Below, piece after piece: positions 6,728 to 15,827 of a stretch of 21,266 nucleotides of DNA (position 1 is the stretch's first letter; each line of letters begins with the position of its first letter). The stretch is from assembly GCA_910578755.1 (NCBI GenBank), contig CAJTSZ010000023.1, positions 1 through 21,266 of the forward strand. Reading direction: 5' to 3'. A program made the translations under genes and the position numbers. Under the pieces are notes generated by a model, which searched no databases, was not told where the DNA came from, and was given only the letters and a program-made list of their open reading frames with translations. Source of the DNA: an uncultured Oscillospiraceae bacterium. GTDB taxonomy: Bacteria > Bacillota > Clostridia > Oscillospirales > Ruminococcaceae.

Positions 6728-7855
6728 TTACTGGCGCAGAAGCTCCATAATTTGTTGGTAAATGCGTTGGTTTGCGTCTATAATGGCCATTGCCTGGGCG
6801 TTGCGGCCCAGCTCCTTCAGCTTTTGGGGCTGGCTGATGAGCTTTTCCACTGTTTGGCACAGCAGGGCGCCGGTTAAATCCTTTTCTTCAATCACCACAG
6901 CCGCATTGTTGTTGGCCAAAACCATGGCGTTGTGGTACTGATGGTTGGCAGCAACATTGGGCGAAGGAATTAAAATAGAGCCCTTACCTGCCGCCTGCAG
7001 TTCGGAAAGGGTTAATGCCCCGGCACGGCCTATAACTAAATCCGCCGCGGCAAGGCAGTCGTCCATATCGTTTATGTACTCCCGGATATCCAGGCCAGGG
7101 CAATCCTTATGGTTTACCCCTAACTGCTTCAGCATTTGGGGGAAATCCTCCACGTCGTACATCCCGGTGGCGTGAATGTGGCGTACCTTGCCCTCCCTAA
7201 CGTGCCAGGCCATCAATTCCGCAATGGCTTCGTTGAGGCGGTGGGCGCCCTGGCTGCCGCCAAAGGAAAGGATGCACACCTTTTCCCCCACCCCTAATTT
7301 TTTGCGGGCCTGCTCCCTGTCGGCGTAAATAATACTTTCCCGTACCGGGTTGCCCACCACAGCATACTGGCAGCGGTCGCTTAAATACTGCCTTGCTTCC
7401 GGAACGGCCAAAAGGATGCGGTCCACGTATTTGGAGAGCAGCTTGGTGGTTACCCCCGGGAAGGCGTTTTGCTCGTGGGAAACGGTTTTAATGCCCATTT
7501 TGGCGGCCTTGCGCAAAATAGGGCCGCTGACGTAGCCGCCGGTGCCCATAACAATGTCCGGCCCAAAATCTGCAATAATTTTGTGCGCCCGGGCCGAGGC
7601 GGTTGTTAAATAAAATACGGAGGACACATTGTATTTTACATTATGCCAGTTCAGCTTGCGCTGGAACCCCTTAATGGTAATGGGCGCAAAGTTGAAACCC
7701 GCCTTTGTCACTAACTTTGCCTCCATGCCCTTTGGGCTGCCGGCAAACAGTATTTGGGCCTCCGGGCACCGCTGCCGGATGTAGCTGGCCACCGCAATGG
7801 CCGGGTTGATGTGCCCGCCGGTGCCGCCGCAGGCAAACAAAATTTTCATAGTCAT
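6728..7855 (-). CDS. murG: Lipid II synthase MurG
   Basis: GT28 glycosyltransferase, about 375 residues, that adds GlcNAc to lipid I at the inner face of the membrane to give lipid II. Visible family motifs are GGTGGH near residues 10-15, GTGGYVSGP, HEQNAFPG, the UDP-binding SFGGSQGA loop and RAGALTLSE. The start lies at ATG 7855 (MTMKILF) or ATG 7849. GGAGG stands 4 and 10 bases before them, so both are possible. An in-frame extension upstream of GGAGG is excluded. It follows ftsW by 63 bp, a spacer with an 8-bp hairpin, which matches the spoVE-murG order of bacilli. Confidence 0.96.
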   Translation of the reverse strand: MTMKILFACGGTGGHINPAIAVASYIRQRCPEAQILFAGSPKGMEAKLVTKAGFNFAPITIKGFQRKLNWHNVKYNVSSVFYLTTASARAHKIIADFGPDIVMGTGGYVSGPILRKAAKMGIKTVSHEQNAFPGVTTKLLSKYVDRILLAVPEARQYLSDRCQYAVVGNPVRESIIYADREQARKKLGVGEKVCILSFGGSQGAHRLNEAIAELMAWHVREGKVRHIHATGMYDVEDFPQMLKQLGVNHKDCPGLDIREYINDMDDCLAAADLVIGRAGALTLSELQAAGKGSILIPSPNVAANHQYHNAMVLANNNAAVVIEEKDLTGALLCQTVEKLISQPQKLKELGRNAQAMAIIDANQRIYQQIMELLRQ

Positions 7856-7882
7856 CTTTCCTCCGTTTGCAGTTATAATGTA

Positions 7883-7903
7883 GCTTTGCCCGGGCGGCAA
7901 AGC
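7883..7903. repeat. Short hairpin in the ftsW-murG spacer
   Basis: GCTTTGCC (7883-7890) pairs perfectly with GGCAAAGC (7896-7903) around CGGGC. There is no T run in the direction of transcription, so it is not a terminator. It could protect mRNA ends or mark a processing site between ftsW and murG. Confidence 0.4.
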
Positions 7904-7918
7904 CCAGGCAGCATATTT

Positions 7919-9145
7919 TTATTCCTTTTCGTACCGGCTTTGGCGGGAAACCCCCAAAACCACGCCAATTTCCGCCATCATAATCAGCAGCGCCGTGCCC
8001 CCGTAGGAGAAAAACGGCAAACTGATACCGGTGTTGGGTACCAGGTTGGTTACAACCGCAATGTTCAAAAATGCCTGAACCCCCACCTGGGTAATAATAC
8101 CTACCACCAGCATGGTGCCAAAGCGGTCCCGGGCGCGCATGGCAATGGTATAGCCCCGCCATACCATCATGGCAAACAGGACAATAATTGCCGTAGCCCC
8201 AATAAAGCCTAACTCTTCGCAGGCAATGGCAAAAACAAAGTCGTTGCGGACCTCCGGCAGGTACATGTGCTTTTGCCGGGAATCCCCCAAACCAACGCCC
8301 CACAGGCCGCCGGAACCAATGGCCAGCAGGGACTGCCTTGTTTGGTAGCTGCCTGGGTCGTTGGTGGAAAAGGGGTCCAGCCAATAGGTAAGGCGAACAA
8401 CCACGTGGGAAAAGTATTCGGCCAAAAAGTCCTGAAACACCACCAAAACAATAAGCCCAAAGACAAAGGCACCCATGCCGAGGAAAAACAGGTACCGAAA
8501 GCGGCTGCCCCCTACCAGCATCATGGTCACTGCAATAATGCCAATGAGTATGGTGGCCGAAAGGTGAGGCTGGGGCAGCAGAATGGCTGCAATGCCCAGG
8601 TACAGGCAAATAAACCACATGGTCCCTATTTTAAAATCCCCCATTTTGTCCTTATACTTATCTATTAAGTGGGCATAAAGCAAAATAAGGGCAAATTTTG
8701 CAATTTCCGAAGGCTGGAAGTTGGTAAAACCCAAATAGATCCACCGGCGGGCGCCCTGGTAAGGGTCAAACAAATAGCAGGCCGCCATAAGCACCAAAGA
8801 TAAAAGGTACAAAAACCTGGCAAAGTGCCGAATAAAGTGGTAGTTCACAAAGGAGGCTGCCAGCATAAAAACCACACCGGCAATTGCGAAGGCCAGCTGG
8901 CGCCAAATGTAGTAGTAGCTGTTGCCCTCGTAGTAATAGGCCGAGGCATGGCTGGCGGAAAACAGGACAATAAGGCCAATGCCAAGGAGGCTTAAAACCA
9001 AAATTAAAAAGGGCATATCAAACCGGCCGCCAATGATAAAGATAGGGGTAACATTGCCTTGCTGTTTTATTGGCTTTCTGCCCTGCCGCGGCCGCAGCCG
9101 GCCGGCCGGCGCTTTCATTTGCCTTGTTCTGCTGTTTTGCTGCAC
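7919..9145 (-). CDS. ftsW: SEDS peptidoglycan polymerase FtsW/SpoVE
   Basis: A 408-residue polytopic membrane protein of the SEDS family, which polymerises lipid II into glycan strands with a class B PBP. About ten hydrophobic segments follow a basic N-terminal tail of some 40 residues. Family motifs include GARRWIYLG with QPSEIAK (145-150), the extracytoplasmic YLPEVRNDFVFA with the likely catalytic Asp302, EELGF, and the C-terminal SYGG. The start is GTG at 9145, eight bases after AAAGGTGG. The next ATG (codon 10) has no comparable site. By position (before murG) it matches spoVE of bacilli, but as the only SEDS gene here it probably serves division. murD, normally just upstream, is missing: only 75 bp separate it from mraY. 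Confidence 0.94.
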   Translation of the reverse strand: MQQNSRTRQMKAPAGRLRPRQGRKPIKQQGNVTPIFIIGGRFDMPFLILVLSLLGIGLIVLFSASHASAYYYEGNSYYYIWRQLAFAIAGVVFMLAASFVNYHFIRHFARFLYLLSLVLMAACYLFDPYQGARRWIYLGFTNFQPSEIAKFALILLYAHLIDKYKDKMGDFKIGTMWFICLYLGIAAILLPQPHLSATILIGIIAVTMMLVGGSRFRYLFFLGMGAFVFGLIVLVVFQDFLAEYFSHVVVRLTYWLDPFSTNDPGSYQTRQSLLAIGSGGLWGVGLGDSRQKHMYLPEVRNDFVFAIACEELGFIGATAIIVLFAMMVWRGYTIAMRARDRFGTMLVVGIITQVGVQAFLNIAVVTNLVPNTGISLPFFSYGGTALLIMMAEIGVVLGVSRQSRYEKE

Positions 9146-9220
9146 TGTTTAGGCCACCTTTCCTTTCAACTGTATACCTAAAGCCCTTTCCCTTCTACCT
9201 TAGTTGGGCAAGGCGCTGCG

Positions 9221-10219
9221 TTACATCACCGCCACAGCGGCCACTGCCAAGGCGCAGCCCAAGGCCGTTATGAGGGAAAAAACGGTTACAATTTTTACCT
9301 CGCTCCAGCCGGTCATTTCAAAGTGGTGGTGGATAGGGCTCATTTTAAAAATGCGCTTGCCGGTGAGCTTAAAGCTGGCCACCTGCAAAATAACGGAGAG
9401 GGTTTCCATCATGTAAATTATACCTATAAGCAGCAAAAATACCTGCAGCTTGGTGCCAAAGCTCAAGGCCACCACCATACCCCCTAAGAACATGGATCCG
9501 GTATCCCCCATAAAAACCTTGGCGGGGTGGAAGTTCCAGCACAAAAAGCCCAGGGTCGCCCCGGCCAGGGCGGCGGCCATCAGGTTCATTTCATGGTTGC
9601 CCAACATGGCGCTGATAATCATAAACCCAAGGGCCGCCACAAAGGTGACAGAGGAACACAGGCCGTCAATGCCGTCTGTCAGGTTTACCGCGTTGGTTAC
9701 CCCCACCACAATAAACAGGGCAAAGGGGTAGTACAGAATACCCAGCTCCAGCTGCCCTAAAAAGGGGATGGCCACCGCCGTGGAAATATTCCCGGTAAAG
9801 GCCAGCACAGCAATGTAAACAACGCCTAAAATAAGCTGCAAAAGCATTTTTTGCCCTGCCCGCAGGCCAAGGTTGCGCTTTTTTACCACTTTGATGTAAT
9901 CGTCCAAAAAGCCAATAATCCCAAAGCCCACAGCCATGGAAATACCACACACCAGCTGGGTGGTGTTGGCGTTATTTGGCGTACCGCCGTTTGCAGCAAA
10001 AAGGGCGTAGCCGGCAGCTGCCGCAATAATGCTGCCAAAAATAAACATAATGCCGCCCATGGTGGGGGTTCCCTGTTTGGCTTTATGCCACGTTGGGCCG
10101 TCCTCCAAAATAGTTTGCCCATATTTCAGCTTTTTTAAAAAGGGAATCACCCATATGCCCTGGATTGAAGTGAAAATAAACGCCGCAAACACAGTAATTA
10201 CTAAACTTATGGTACCCAT
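9221..10219 (-). CDS. mraY: Phospho-MurNAc-pentapeptide transferase MraY
   Basis: A 332-residue integral membrane enzyme, with about ten spans, that moves phospho-MurNAc-pentapeptide from UDP onto undecaprenyl phosphate to form lipid I. Diagnostic motifs are all present: GTPTMGG (50-56), FLDDYIK with Asp106 and Asp107, NLTDGIDG (179-186), FMGDTGS (236-242) and the HHH loop (297-299) in SPIHHHFE. Length equals the family norm. ATG at 10219 lies 4 bp after the murF stop, and its ribosome binding site AAGGAG is inside the murF 3' end, so the two are translationally coupled. Confidence 0.97.
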   Translation of the reverse strand: MGTISLVITVFAAFIFTSIQGIWVIPFLKKLKYGQTILEDGPTWHKAKQGTPTMGGIMFIFGSIIAAAAGYALFAANGGTPNNANTTQLVCGISMAVGFGIIGFLDDYIKVVKKRNLGLRAGQKMLLQLILGVVYIAVLAFTGNISTAVAIPFLGQLELGILYYPFALFIVVGVTNAVNLTDGIDGLCSSVTFVAALGFMIISAMLGNHEMNLMAAALAGATLGFLCWNFHPAKVFMGDTGSMFLGGMVVALSFGTKLQVFLLLIGIIYMMETLSVILQVASFKLTGKRIFKMSPIHHHFEMTGWSEVKIVTVFSLITALGCALAVAAVAVM

Positions 10220-10223
10220 CGCC

Positions 10224-11579
10224 TTAACGCTCCTTGTAAATTTTAGAAAGTACGTCTTCCAATGCCATACCCCGGCTGCCCTTTACCCAAAGGATATCCC
10301 CAGGGGTAAGCTGCTGTACCAGGGCCTGGGCCATTTCCTCCTTGGTGGAAAAATGGCGGGCCACCGGCGCGCCGCCTTCCTGGGCGCCGCGGCAGGTGTT
10401 TTGGGAGGCCGGGCCAAAGCAGTAAACAGCGTCTATCCCCTGCTGGGCGGCGTACAGGCCACATTCATAGTGGGCCTGGGCCGTATGGCTGCCCAGCTCC
10501 AGCATATCCCCCAGGGCAAATATTTTTTTGCCCTCACATTCCATGGAGGCAAAGGCCGCAGCGGCCGCCTTTAAGGATTCCGGGCTGCAATTATAGCAGT
10601 CTTCCACTACTGTAAAGCCACTGTGGCGGACAATGCGCTGGCGCATACCAGCGGGAGTGTAGTTTGCCAGGGCCTGCACAATGGCTTCATCCTCCATACC
10701 AAACTGTTTGCCCACAGCGTAGGCCGCCAGGGCGTTGCGCACGTTATGCTCCCCAAAGGTAGGGATTTTTACTGTAAGCTCCCTACCCTCACAGCAGAGA
10801 ACGAAGGTAGTTTCCCCCCCTTTTTCCACAATATCCCTTCCAATAATATTACACTGTTGGTTAGTAATGCCGTAGGTGATGATGGGGTGCTGTTCATCCT
10901 GGAAGGCCCAAAGCAAATCGTCATCCCCGCACAAAATAAGGGGGGAACCGGGAGCCATTCCGTCCCGGATTTCCATTTTTGCTTTTAAAATGCCCTCCCG
11001 GCTGCCCAAAAATTCAATGTGGCAAACACCAATGTTGGTAATAACCGCCATATCCGGTTTGCCTCGGTGGCTTAGGTCGGAAATTTCGCCAAAGTGGTTC
11101 ATTCCCATTTCCAGCACAGCGGCCTCATGGTATTCTGCCAATTCCAAAAGGGTTTTGGGCAGCCCCACCCGGTTGTTCAGGTTGCCCTTATTTTTTAAGG
11201 TGGCAAACCCCGCTTCCAAAACAGCGGAAATCATTTCCTTTGTTGTGGTTTTGCCCACACTGCCGGTAACGGCCACCACCTTGGGGGAAAATTTGCTGCG
11301 GTAATAACCGGCAATGTCCAAAAAGCCCTGCTCCGTGTCCTTACAAAAGATAAGCCGGGGGTCCCCCTTATCCCCAGTATCCACCAGTGCAAAGGCCGCC
11401 CCCTGTTTTAGGGCGGAGGATACATATTGGTGCCCGTCAAAATTTTCACCCCGCAGGGCAACAAACAGGCAGCCGGGGGTGATATCCCGGGAGTCTGTAG
11501 AAATAACGGCAATTTTTGCTTCATCCTCTATGGGAAAGCCCACTGCCGCCCCAATTTCCTTTATTGTCATTGTGTTCAT
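10224..11579 (-). CDS. murF: UDP-MurNAc-tripeptide:D-Ala-D-Ala ligase MurF
   Basis: A 451-residue cytoplasmic Mur ligase that adds D-Ala-D-Ala to UDP-MurNAc-tripeptide. It has the N-terminal UDP-binding domain, the ATP loop GSVGKTTTKE (106-115), the central NLNNRVGLP segment typical of MurF, and the C-terminal signature DCYNCSPESLKAA. ATG at 11579 is preceded by GGTGG eight bases upstream. A second ATG at 11570 is possible but badly spaced. The 81-bp gap after murE holds a long stem-loop. The murE-murF-mraY order is preserved, unlike Bacillus subtilis, where murF lies elsewhere. Confidence 0.96.
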   Translation of the reverse strand: MNTMTIKEIGAAVGFPIEDEAKIAVISTDSRDITPGCLFVALRGENFDGHQYVSSALKQGAAFALVDTGDKGDPRLIFCKDTEQGFLDIAGYYRSKFSPKVVAVTGSVGKTTTKEMISAVLEAGFATLKNKGNLNNRVGLPKTLLELAEYHEAAVLEMGMNHFGEISDLSHRGKPDMAVITNIGVCHIEFLGSREGILKAKMEIRDGMAPGSPLILCGDDDLLWAFQDEQHPIITYGITNQQCNIIGRDIVEKGGETTFVLCCEGRELTVKIPTFGEHNVRNALAAYAVGKQFGMEDEAIVQALANYTPAGMRQRIVRHSGFTVVEDCYNCSPESLKAAAAAFASMECEGKKIFALGDMLELGSHTAQAHYECGLYAAQQGIDAVYCFGPASQNTCRGAQEGGAPVARHFSTKEEMAQALVQQLTPGDILWVKGSRGMALEDVLSKIYKER

Positions 11580-11605
11580 TCTCTGTTCCACCGTTCCTGT
11601 TGTAG

Positions 11606-11665
11606 TATAATTGCCGCCTGTTTGTGGTTTTCTATTTGGAAAGGGGAAAATAGACGGCAATTATA
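11606..11665. repeat. Long stem-loop across the murE stop codon
   Basis: TATAATTGCCG (11606-11616) is a perfect 11-bp inverted match to 11655-11665, and directly inside it TCTATTT (11631-11637) matches AAATAGA (11648-11654). Together they give an 18-bp stem with a 10-nt loop and a 14-nt one-sided bulge. The murE stop codon (11661-11663) lies in the stem. There is no T run after it, so it is not a standard terminator. An attenuator, an RNase site, or the remnant of a small mobile repeat are options. Confidence 0.6.
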
Positions 11666-13133
11666 AATTATTATACGCAGTTCCCCCGTTTTTTTCAATG
11701 GTCCCGGCAAGGCGGGCCACCAAATCGCGTTCGTTAAAATAGACGGTTTTATCCTTTAGGGCCTGGTAATCCTCGTGGCCCTTGCCCGCCAAAAGGAGGA
11801 CATCCCCCCGCTGGCATTGGGCAAAGGCGCAGGCAATGGCCTCTTCCCTGTTTAAAATAACCTGGTAGGGCGTTTTGTACTCTTTTAAACCGGGGATAGT
11901 ATCCTGGGCAATTTGTTCCTCCGGTTCCTGCCGGGGGTTATCTGAAGTCAGTATAACCAGGTCCGAATAGCGTGCCGCCATGGCGCCCATTTCCCGCCGT
12001 TTTGTGCGGTCCCGCTGTCCGGCACAGCCAAAAAGGGTAATAATTCTGCCTTCTGTAGTTTCCCGCACCATGGAAAGCACCTTTTCCAAACCGTCGGCAG
12101 TGTGGGCGTAGTCGCGCATTACGGTAAAATCTGCCCCAGCTGGCAGTACCTCCATGCGGCCGGGGACGCCAGGGCAACAGGCCAGGCTTTGCGCCGCATC
12201 CTGTAGGGGAACACCCAGCTGGCAGGCTGTTCCCAAGGCTGCCACAGCATTTTCTACAGAAAACCGCCCCGGCATGGGCAAAACCACCTGTTCCTTCCCC
12301 TGCCGGGCAAGGAACAAAAAGCGGCTGCCCCGGGCGTGGGGCTGTATATTTACTGCGGCATAATCTGTCTTGGCAGAATCCCCCTGGACTGTATAAACCG
12401 CCGAAGGGCATAGGTTTTCCTGGTACAGGCGGCGGCCGCTTTCATCGTCCCAGTTCAGCACTGCTTGGCGTGCTTGGCGGAACAGCTGCCTTTTTGCCTG
12501 GTAGTAGTTTTCCATGGTTTTGTGGTAATCTAAATGGTCCTGGGTCAGGTTAGAAAAAGCGGCACAGTCAAACACGCAGCCTGCCAGGCGGTGCTGGGCC
12601 AACGCGTGGGAGGAAGCCTCCAGCACAACATGGGTGCAGCCCGCCTCCTCCATTTTGGCCAGCAGCTGGTGAAGCTGGGCAGCGTCCGGGGTAGTGTAGT
12701 GGGCGGGAAGCTCCACAGCGCCTATTTTGTTGTACACTGTGCCAATGAGCCCTGTTTTGATGCCGCAGCAGGTTAAAATATGGTGGATTAAAAAAGAAAT
12801 GGAGGTTTTGCCGTTGGTGCCTGTAACCCCAATAAGGCACAGGCGGCTGGCCGGGCTGCCGTAAAAGCGGCTGCAGGCCAGGCTGTAGGCCAAACGGGGA
12901 TTTTCCGCCGTAAGCACAGGGCTATGACTATGGCTTTGGCTGCTCACCAAAATGGCAGCCCCCTTTTCCTCTGCCTCTCTTAAGTGGGCGGCACAGCCGT
13001 CCACGCTGAAAAACAACGTCCCTGGCTGCACCTGGCGGGAATCTTGGGTAATGGAAGTAATTGCAACATCCTGCAGCTCCTGTGGAATTGGCTGGCTGCA
13101 TATGCCTTGCAGCAGGCTGCTCAGTTTCATCAT
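11661..13133 (-). CDS. murE: UDP-MurNAc-tripeptide ligase MurE (meso-DAP type)
   Basis: A 490-residue cytoplasmic Mur ligase that adds the third amino acid to UDP-MurNAc-L-Ala-D-Glu. The ATP loop GVTGTNGKT has GTNGKT at 105-110, the lysine likely carbamoylated is Lys214 in YYQAKRQLF, and the specificity loop reads DNPR (398-401), the signature of enzymes that add meso-diaminopimelate rather than lysine. This predicts a DAP-type wall. ATG at 13133 (or 13130) follows AAGGAG at a good distance. The upstream TTG in frame would leave this site inside the gene. A 196-bp spacer separates it from the PBP gene, with no convincing promoter or terminator seen there. Confidence 0.96.
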   Translation of the reverse strand: MMKLSSLLQGICSQPIPQELQDVAITSITQDSRQVQPGTLFFSVDGCAAHLREAEEKGAAILVSSQSHSHSPVLTAENPRLAYSLACSRFYGSPASRLCLIGVTGTNGKTSISFLIHHILTCCGIKTGLIGTVYNKIGAVELPAHYTTPDAAQLHQLLAKMEEAGCTHVVLEASSHALAQHRLAGCVFDCAAFSNLTQDHLDYHKTMENYYQAKRQLFRQARQAVLNWDDESGRRLYQENLCPSAVYTVQGDSAKTDYAAVNIQPHARGSRFLFLARQGKEQVVLPMPGRFSVENAVAALGTACQLGVPLQDAAQSLACCPGVPGRMEVLPAGADFTVMRDYAHTADGLEKVLSMVRETTEGRIITLFGCAGQRDRTKRREMGAMAARYSDLVILTSDNPRQEPEEQIAQDTIPGLKEYKTPYQVILNREEAIACAFAQCQRGDVLLLAGKGHEDYQALKDKTVYFNERDLVARLAGTIEKNGGTAYNNL

Positions 13134-13329
13134 AAGGCTGCTCCTTCCCAAAGGCCCTGCCGGGCGTACTGTGTTGGTTCGCCCTGCCTGTACCAGGAAG
13201 GGCTTTGGAACTTCTTTATTTTAAAACTTCCCTGCTTAAACTTTTTGTCGCCTTATATGGTTTCCCTCCAATTTGTTTGCCTTCCCTATCCTTTTTGCTT
13301 ACCGGTACAGCCCTGTTTTTAAGGCTATA

Positions 13330-15672
13330 CTATGGGGTTTCGCTTTGCTCCTCCTGGGTACGCTGGACAAAATCCACAGTAACCACAGAACCAATATCCA
13401 CTGTTGTATTGGGCAGAGGGTCCTGGGAAACAACCACCGTTTGGGCGCCCTCCAGGTCGCTGCCTACAATTTTAATGTTGAGCCCTGCGTTTACAATAAG
13501 TTTATTGGCCTCGCTGGCGGATTTTCCTATTACATTGGGCACAGTTGCCGTGGTATTGGCTTCGCTTTCATCGGTGTATAAAATCACGGTGCCGCCTATG
13601 GGGAGCTTGCTTTTATCCTCTGGTATTTGTTTTACAATTTCCGGCCCTTTGCCAATAATTTCTGTGTTGAGCCCCCTGTTGCGCAGCTGTATTTGGGCTT
13701 CGTGGGGTTTTTCGCCCACTAACTTCGGCACAACCACTTCGCCCTCCTCAATTTCCTCCAGCTGCTCCTTGGTATATTCCGGCTCCAGGCCAAGGTAGGG
13801 AAGAATATCCTCCAGCACGGCGGCCACAACGGGAACCGCAATGGTGGAGCTTTGGGCGTCCCCTACCTCCGGTTCGTCCAAAGCAATTAAAATGGCAAAT
13901 TCCGGGTCATCCGCCGGGGCAAAGGCAAAAAAGGAGAGGACATACTCAATTACCTGTTCGCCGTTTACATAGTTATCCAGCTTTTCACCGGTACCTGTTT
14001 TGCCGCCAATGCGGTAGCCCGCAATGCGGGAGTTCCGGCCGGAGCCTTCATCCTCGGAAACAACCTGTTCCGCCATTTCCCGCACAAGGGCGGAGGTTTC
14101 TGCGGAAATAACCTGCCGCTTTACAACAGGCTCGTAGCTTTCCACAATGTTTTTATCTTCGTCTAAAATTTGTTTTACCACATAGGGCTGTACCAGGTAA
14201 CCGCCGTTAATGGTTGCGGCGGCGGCCGTCATCATTTGTATTGGGGTAATTTTAAAGGTTTGGCCAAAGGCGGAACTGGAAAGCTCCGCAATGCCCATTT
14301 TTTCCTCCGTATGGTACAAGCTGCCGGCCTCCCCAGGCAGGTCAATGCCCGTAATATCCGTAAGGCCAAAGGCGTCAAAATATTTAGAAAAATTACTTAC
14401 CCCAAGGTTTTGGCCAATTTGCATAAAGGCCGGGTTGCAGGAGTGCATTACCGCTTGGGCAAAGGTTTGCTGGCCGTGGCCGGCGTGCTTCCAGCAGTGG
14501 ATACGCCGTCCCGCTACTATTTGGTAACCGGGGCAAAAAAAGCCGGAATGTTCTGTGGAGGTGCCAGTATCCAAGGCGGCGGCGGCTGTGACCAGCTTAA
14601 ATACAGAGCCCGGCTCGTATGGGTCGGAAACTACCTTGTTGCGCCACATTTGGTTTTGCTCGTAGTTCAGCTGCTCCTTATATTCGTCCCCTGTAAGGCC
14701 GCTGAGGCGCTCCAATGCTTCCGGGTCCGTAATTTCAAAGGGGGAATTGGGGTTAAAGTCCGGCTTTGTAGCCATGGCAAGGATTTCCCCCGTGTTTACG
14801 TTCATAACAATGCCAATGGCCCGTTTATGCACGCTGTGTTCTGCAACGGCAATTTCCATGTGCTTTTCCAAAAAATGCTGAATGGTTTCATCAATGGTAA
14901 GCACGATGGAGTTGCCGTTTTCCCCTTCGTACAGCTTTTGGTACTGGAAGGGCATATCGCCGCTGGTGCCGTTGCGGGCAGAAACAAGGCGGCCCTCGCT
15001 GCCGCTGAGCACCTTATTATAGTAGGATTCAATGCCGTAGGCCCCCTGGTTCATATCGTTTACAAAGCCCAGCACCGTGGAGGCCAGGTTGTTGTAGGGA
15101 TAGTACCTTTTTGTAGTTTCCACCAGGGAAATGCACTTTATTTTATGGGTTTTAATAAACTCCGTTACTTCGTTGTACTTTTCTTTATCTATTTTCTTTT
15201 TCAGCACTTCGTAGTAGCTGTTTACTTTTTTTGCTTTTTCTACCACAGTTTCTGGTTCAATGTCCAAAATTTCCGCCAAACTGGTAACAGTGGTCATTTT
15301 ACCGTCCACCTTTTTGCGGCCGTAGGCCAAAAGATCCACCTGGGCGGCCGCGGTTTCATCGTCAGAACTCAAGTTCCCCGGTTCAAAAATAACGTTCCAA
15401 ACGGTGGCGCTTTGGGCCAAGGTTTTCATATTTCTGTCGTAAATAGAGCCGCGGTGCGGGGCTATTTCAATATCCTTCAGCTGCTGGGTAATGGCCATGG
15501 TTTGGTACTTTTCGCCTTCTACTATTTGTATTTTAAACAAGTTTGCACAAAGCAGCCAGCTGCACACAATACAAAGCAGCAGGGCCAAAAGGCGTATTTT
15601 GCCCTGGGGCCTTCGCATGGACCTTATTATTTTTTTTAACAGCGGTATTTTACCGTTGGGGGCCTTTGCCAA
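13330..15672 (-). CDS. spoVD: SpoVD/FtsI-type class B penicillin-binding protein
   Basis: A 780-residue transpeptidase that cross-links peptidoglycan with its SEDS partner. A short basic N-terminus and one membrane span (about 26-47) are followed by the PBP dimerisation domain (about 55-230), the transpeptidase domain (about 270-620) and two PASTA domains (about 645-701 and 710-771). Active-site motifs are SVFK with Ser356, SCN at 411-413 and KTG at 558-560. Cys393 (HCWKHAGHG) and Cys412 (in SCN) are 19 residues apart, as in the redox-controlled pair of Bacillus subtilis SpoVD. Two PASTA domains are more like the division protein PBP2B, so one protein may serve both tasks. The start is TTG at 15672, six bases after GGAGGG. 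The first ATG would cut the basic N-terminus. Confidence 0.93.
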   Translation of the reverse strand: MAKAPNGKIPLLKKIIRSMRRPQGKIRLLALLLCIVCSWLLCANLFKIQIVEGEKYQTMAITQQLKDIEIAPHRGSIYDRNMKTLAQSATVWNVIFEPGNLSSDDETAAAQVDLLAYGRKKVDGKMTTVTSLAEILDIEPETVVEKAKKVNSYYEVLKKKIDKEKYNEVTEFIKTHKIKCISLVETTKRYYPYNNLASTVLGFVNDMNQGAYGIESYYNKVLSGSEGRLVSARNGTSGDMPFQYQKLYEGENGNSIVLTIDETIQHFLEKHMEIAVAEHSVHKRAIGIVMNVNTGEILAMATKPDFNPNSPFEITDPEALERLSGLTGDEYKEQLNYEQNQMWRNKVVSDPYEPGSVFKLVTAAAALDTGTSTEHSGFFCPGYQIVAGRRIHCWKHAGHGQQTFAQAVMHSCNPAFMQIGQNLGVSNFSKYFDAFGLTDITGIDLPGEAGSLYHTEEKMGIAELSSSAFGQTFKITPIQMMTAAAATINGGYLVQPYVVKQILDEDKNIVESYEPVVKRQVISAETSALVREMAEQVVSEDEGSGRNSRIAGYRIGGKTGTGEKLDNYVNGEQVIEYVLSFFAFAPADDPEFAILIALDEPEVGDAQSSTIAVPVVAAVLEDILPYLGLEPEYTKEQLEEIEEGEVVVPKLVGEKPHEAQIQLRNRGLNTEIIGKGPEIVKQIPEDKSKLPIGGTVILYTDESEANTTATVPNVIGKSASEANKLIVNAGLNIKIVGSDLEGAQTVVVSQDPLPNTTVDIGSVVTVDFVQRTQEEQSETP

Positions 15673-15827
15673 AGTATTCCCTCCCCATAATTACAGCGTT
15701 TCACATTCCGCCCGGGGAATGGAAAAAGCGTTATTTTCACTTTTGCAACAAAGCATGTTACTGGAAACAAAAGAAGGGCTAAGATGTGTTCTTAACTCCT
15801 TCTTCCTGTACCTGTTGCTATTCTATT

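Noticed and set aside
7671..8618. A 315-codon minus-strand frame overlapping ftsW and murG
   Set aside because: It runs out of phase through two well-supported genes and its sequence is a frame-shifted read of them.
13134..13329. A sporulation (sigma-E) promoter before murE
   Set aside because: CATATA-like words occur, but I found no -35/-10 pair with correct spacing.
14170..15639. A 489-codon open frame on the plus strand
   Set aside because: It is the antisense shadow of the PBP gene. It has no ribosome binding site and its protein resembles no family, while the minus strand carries all PBP motifs.
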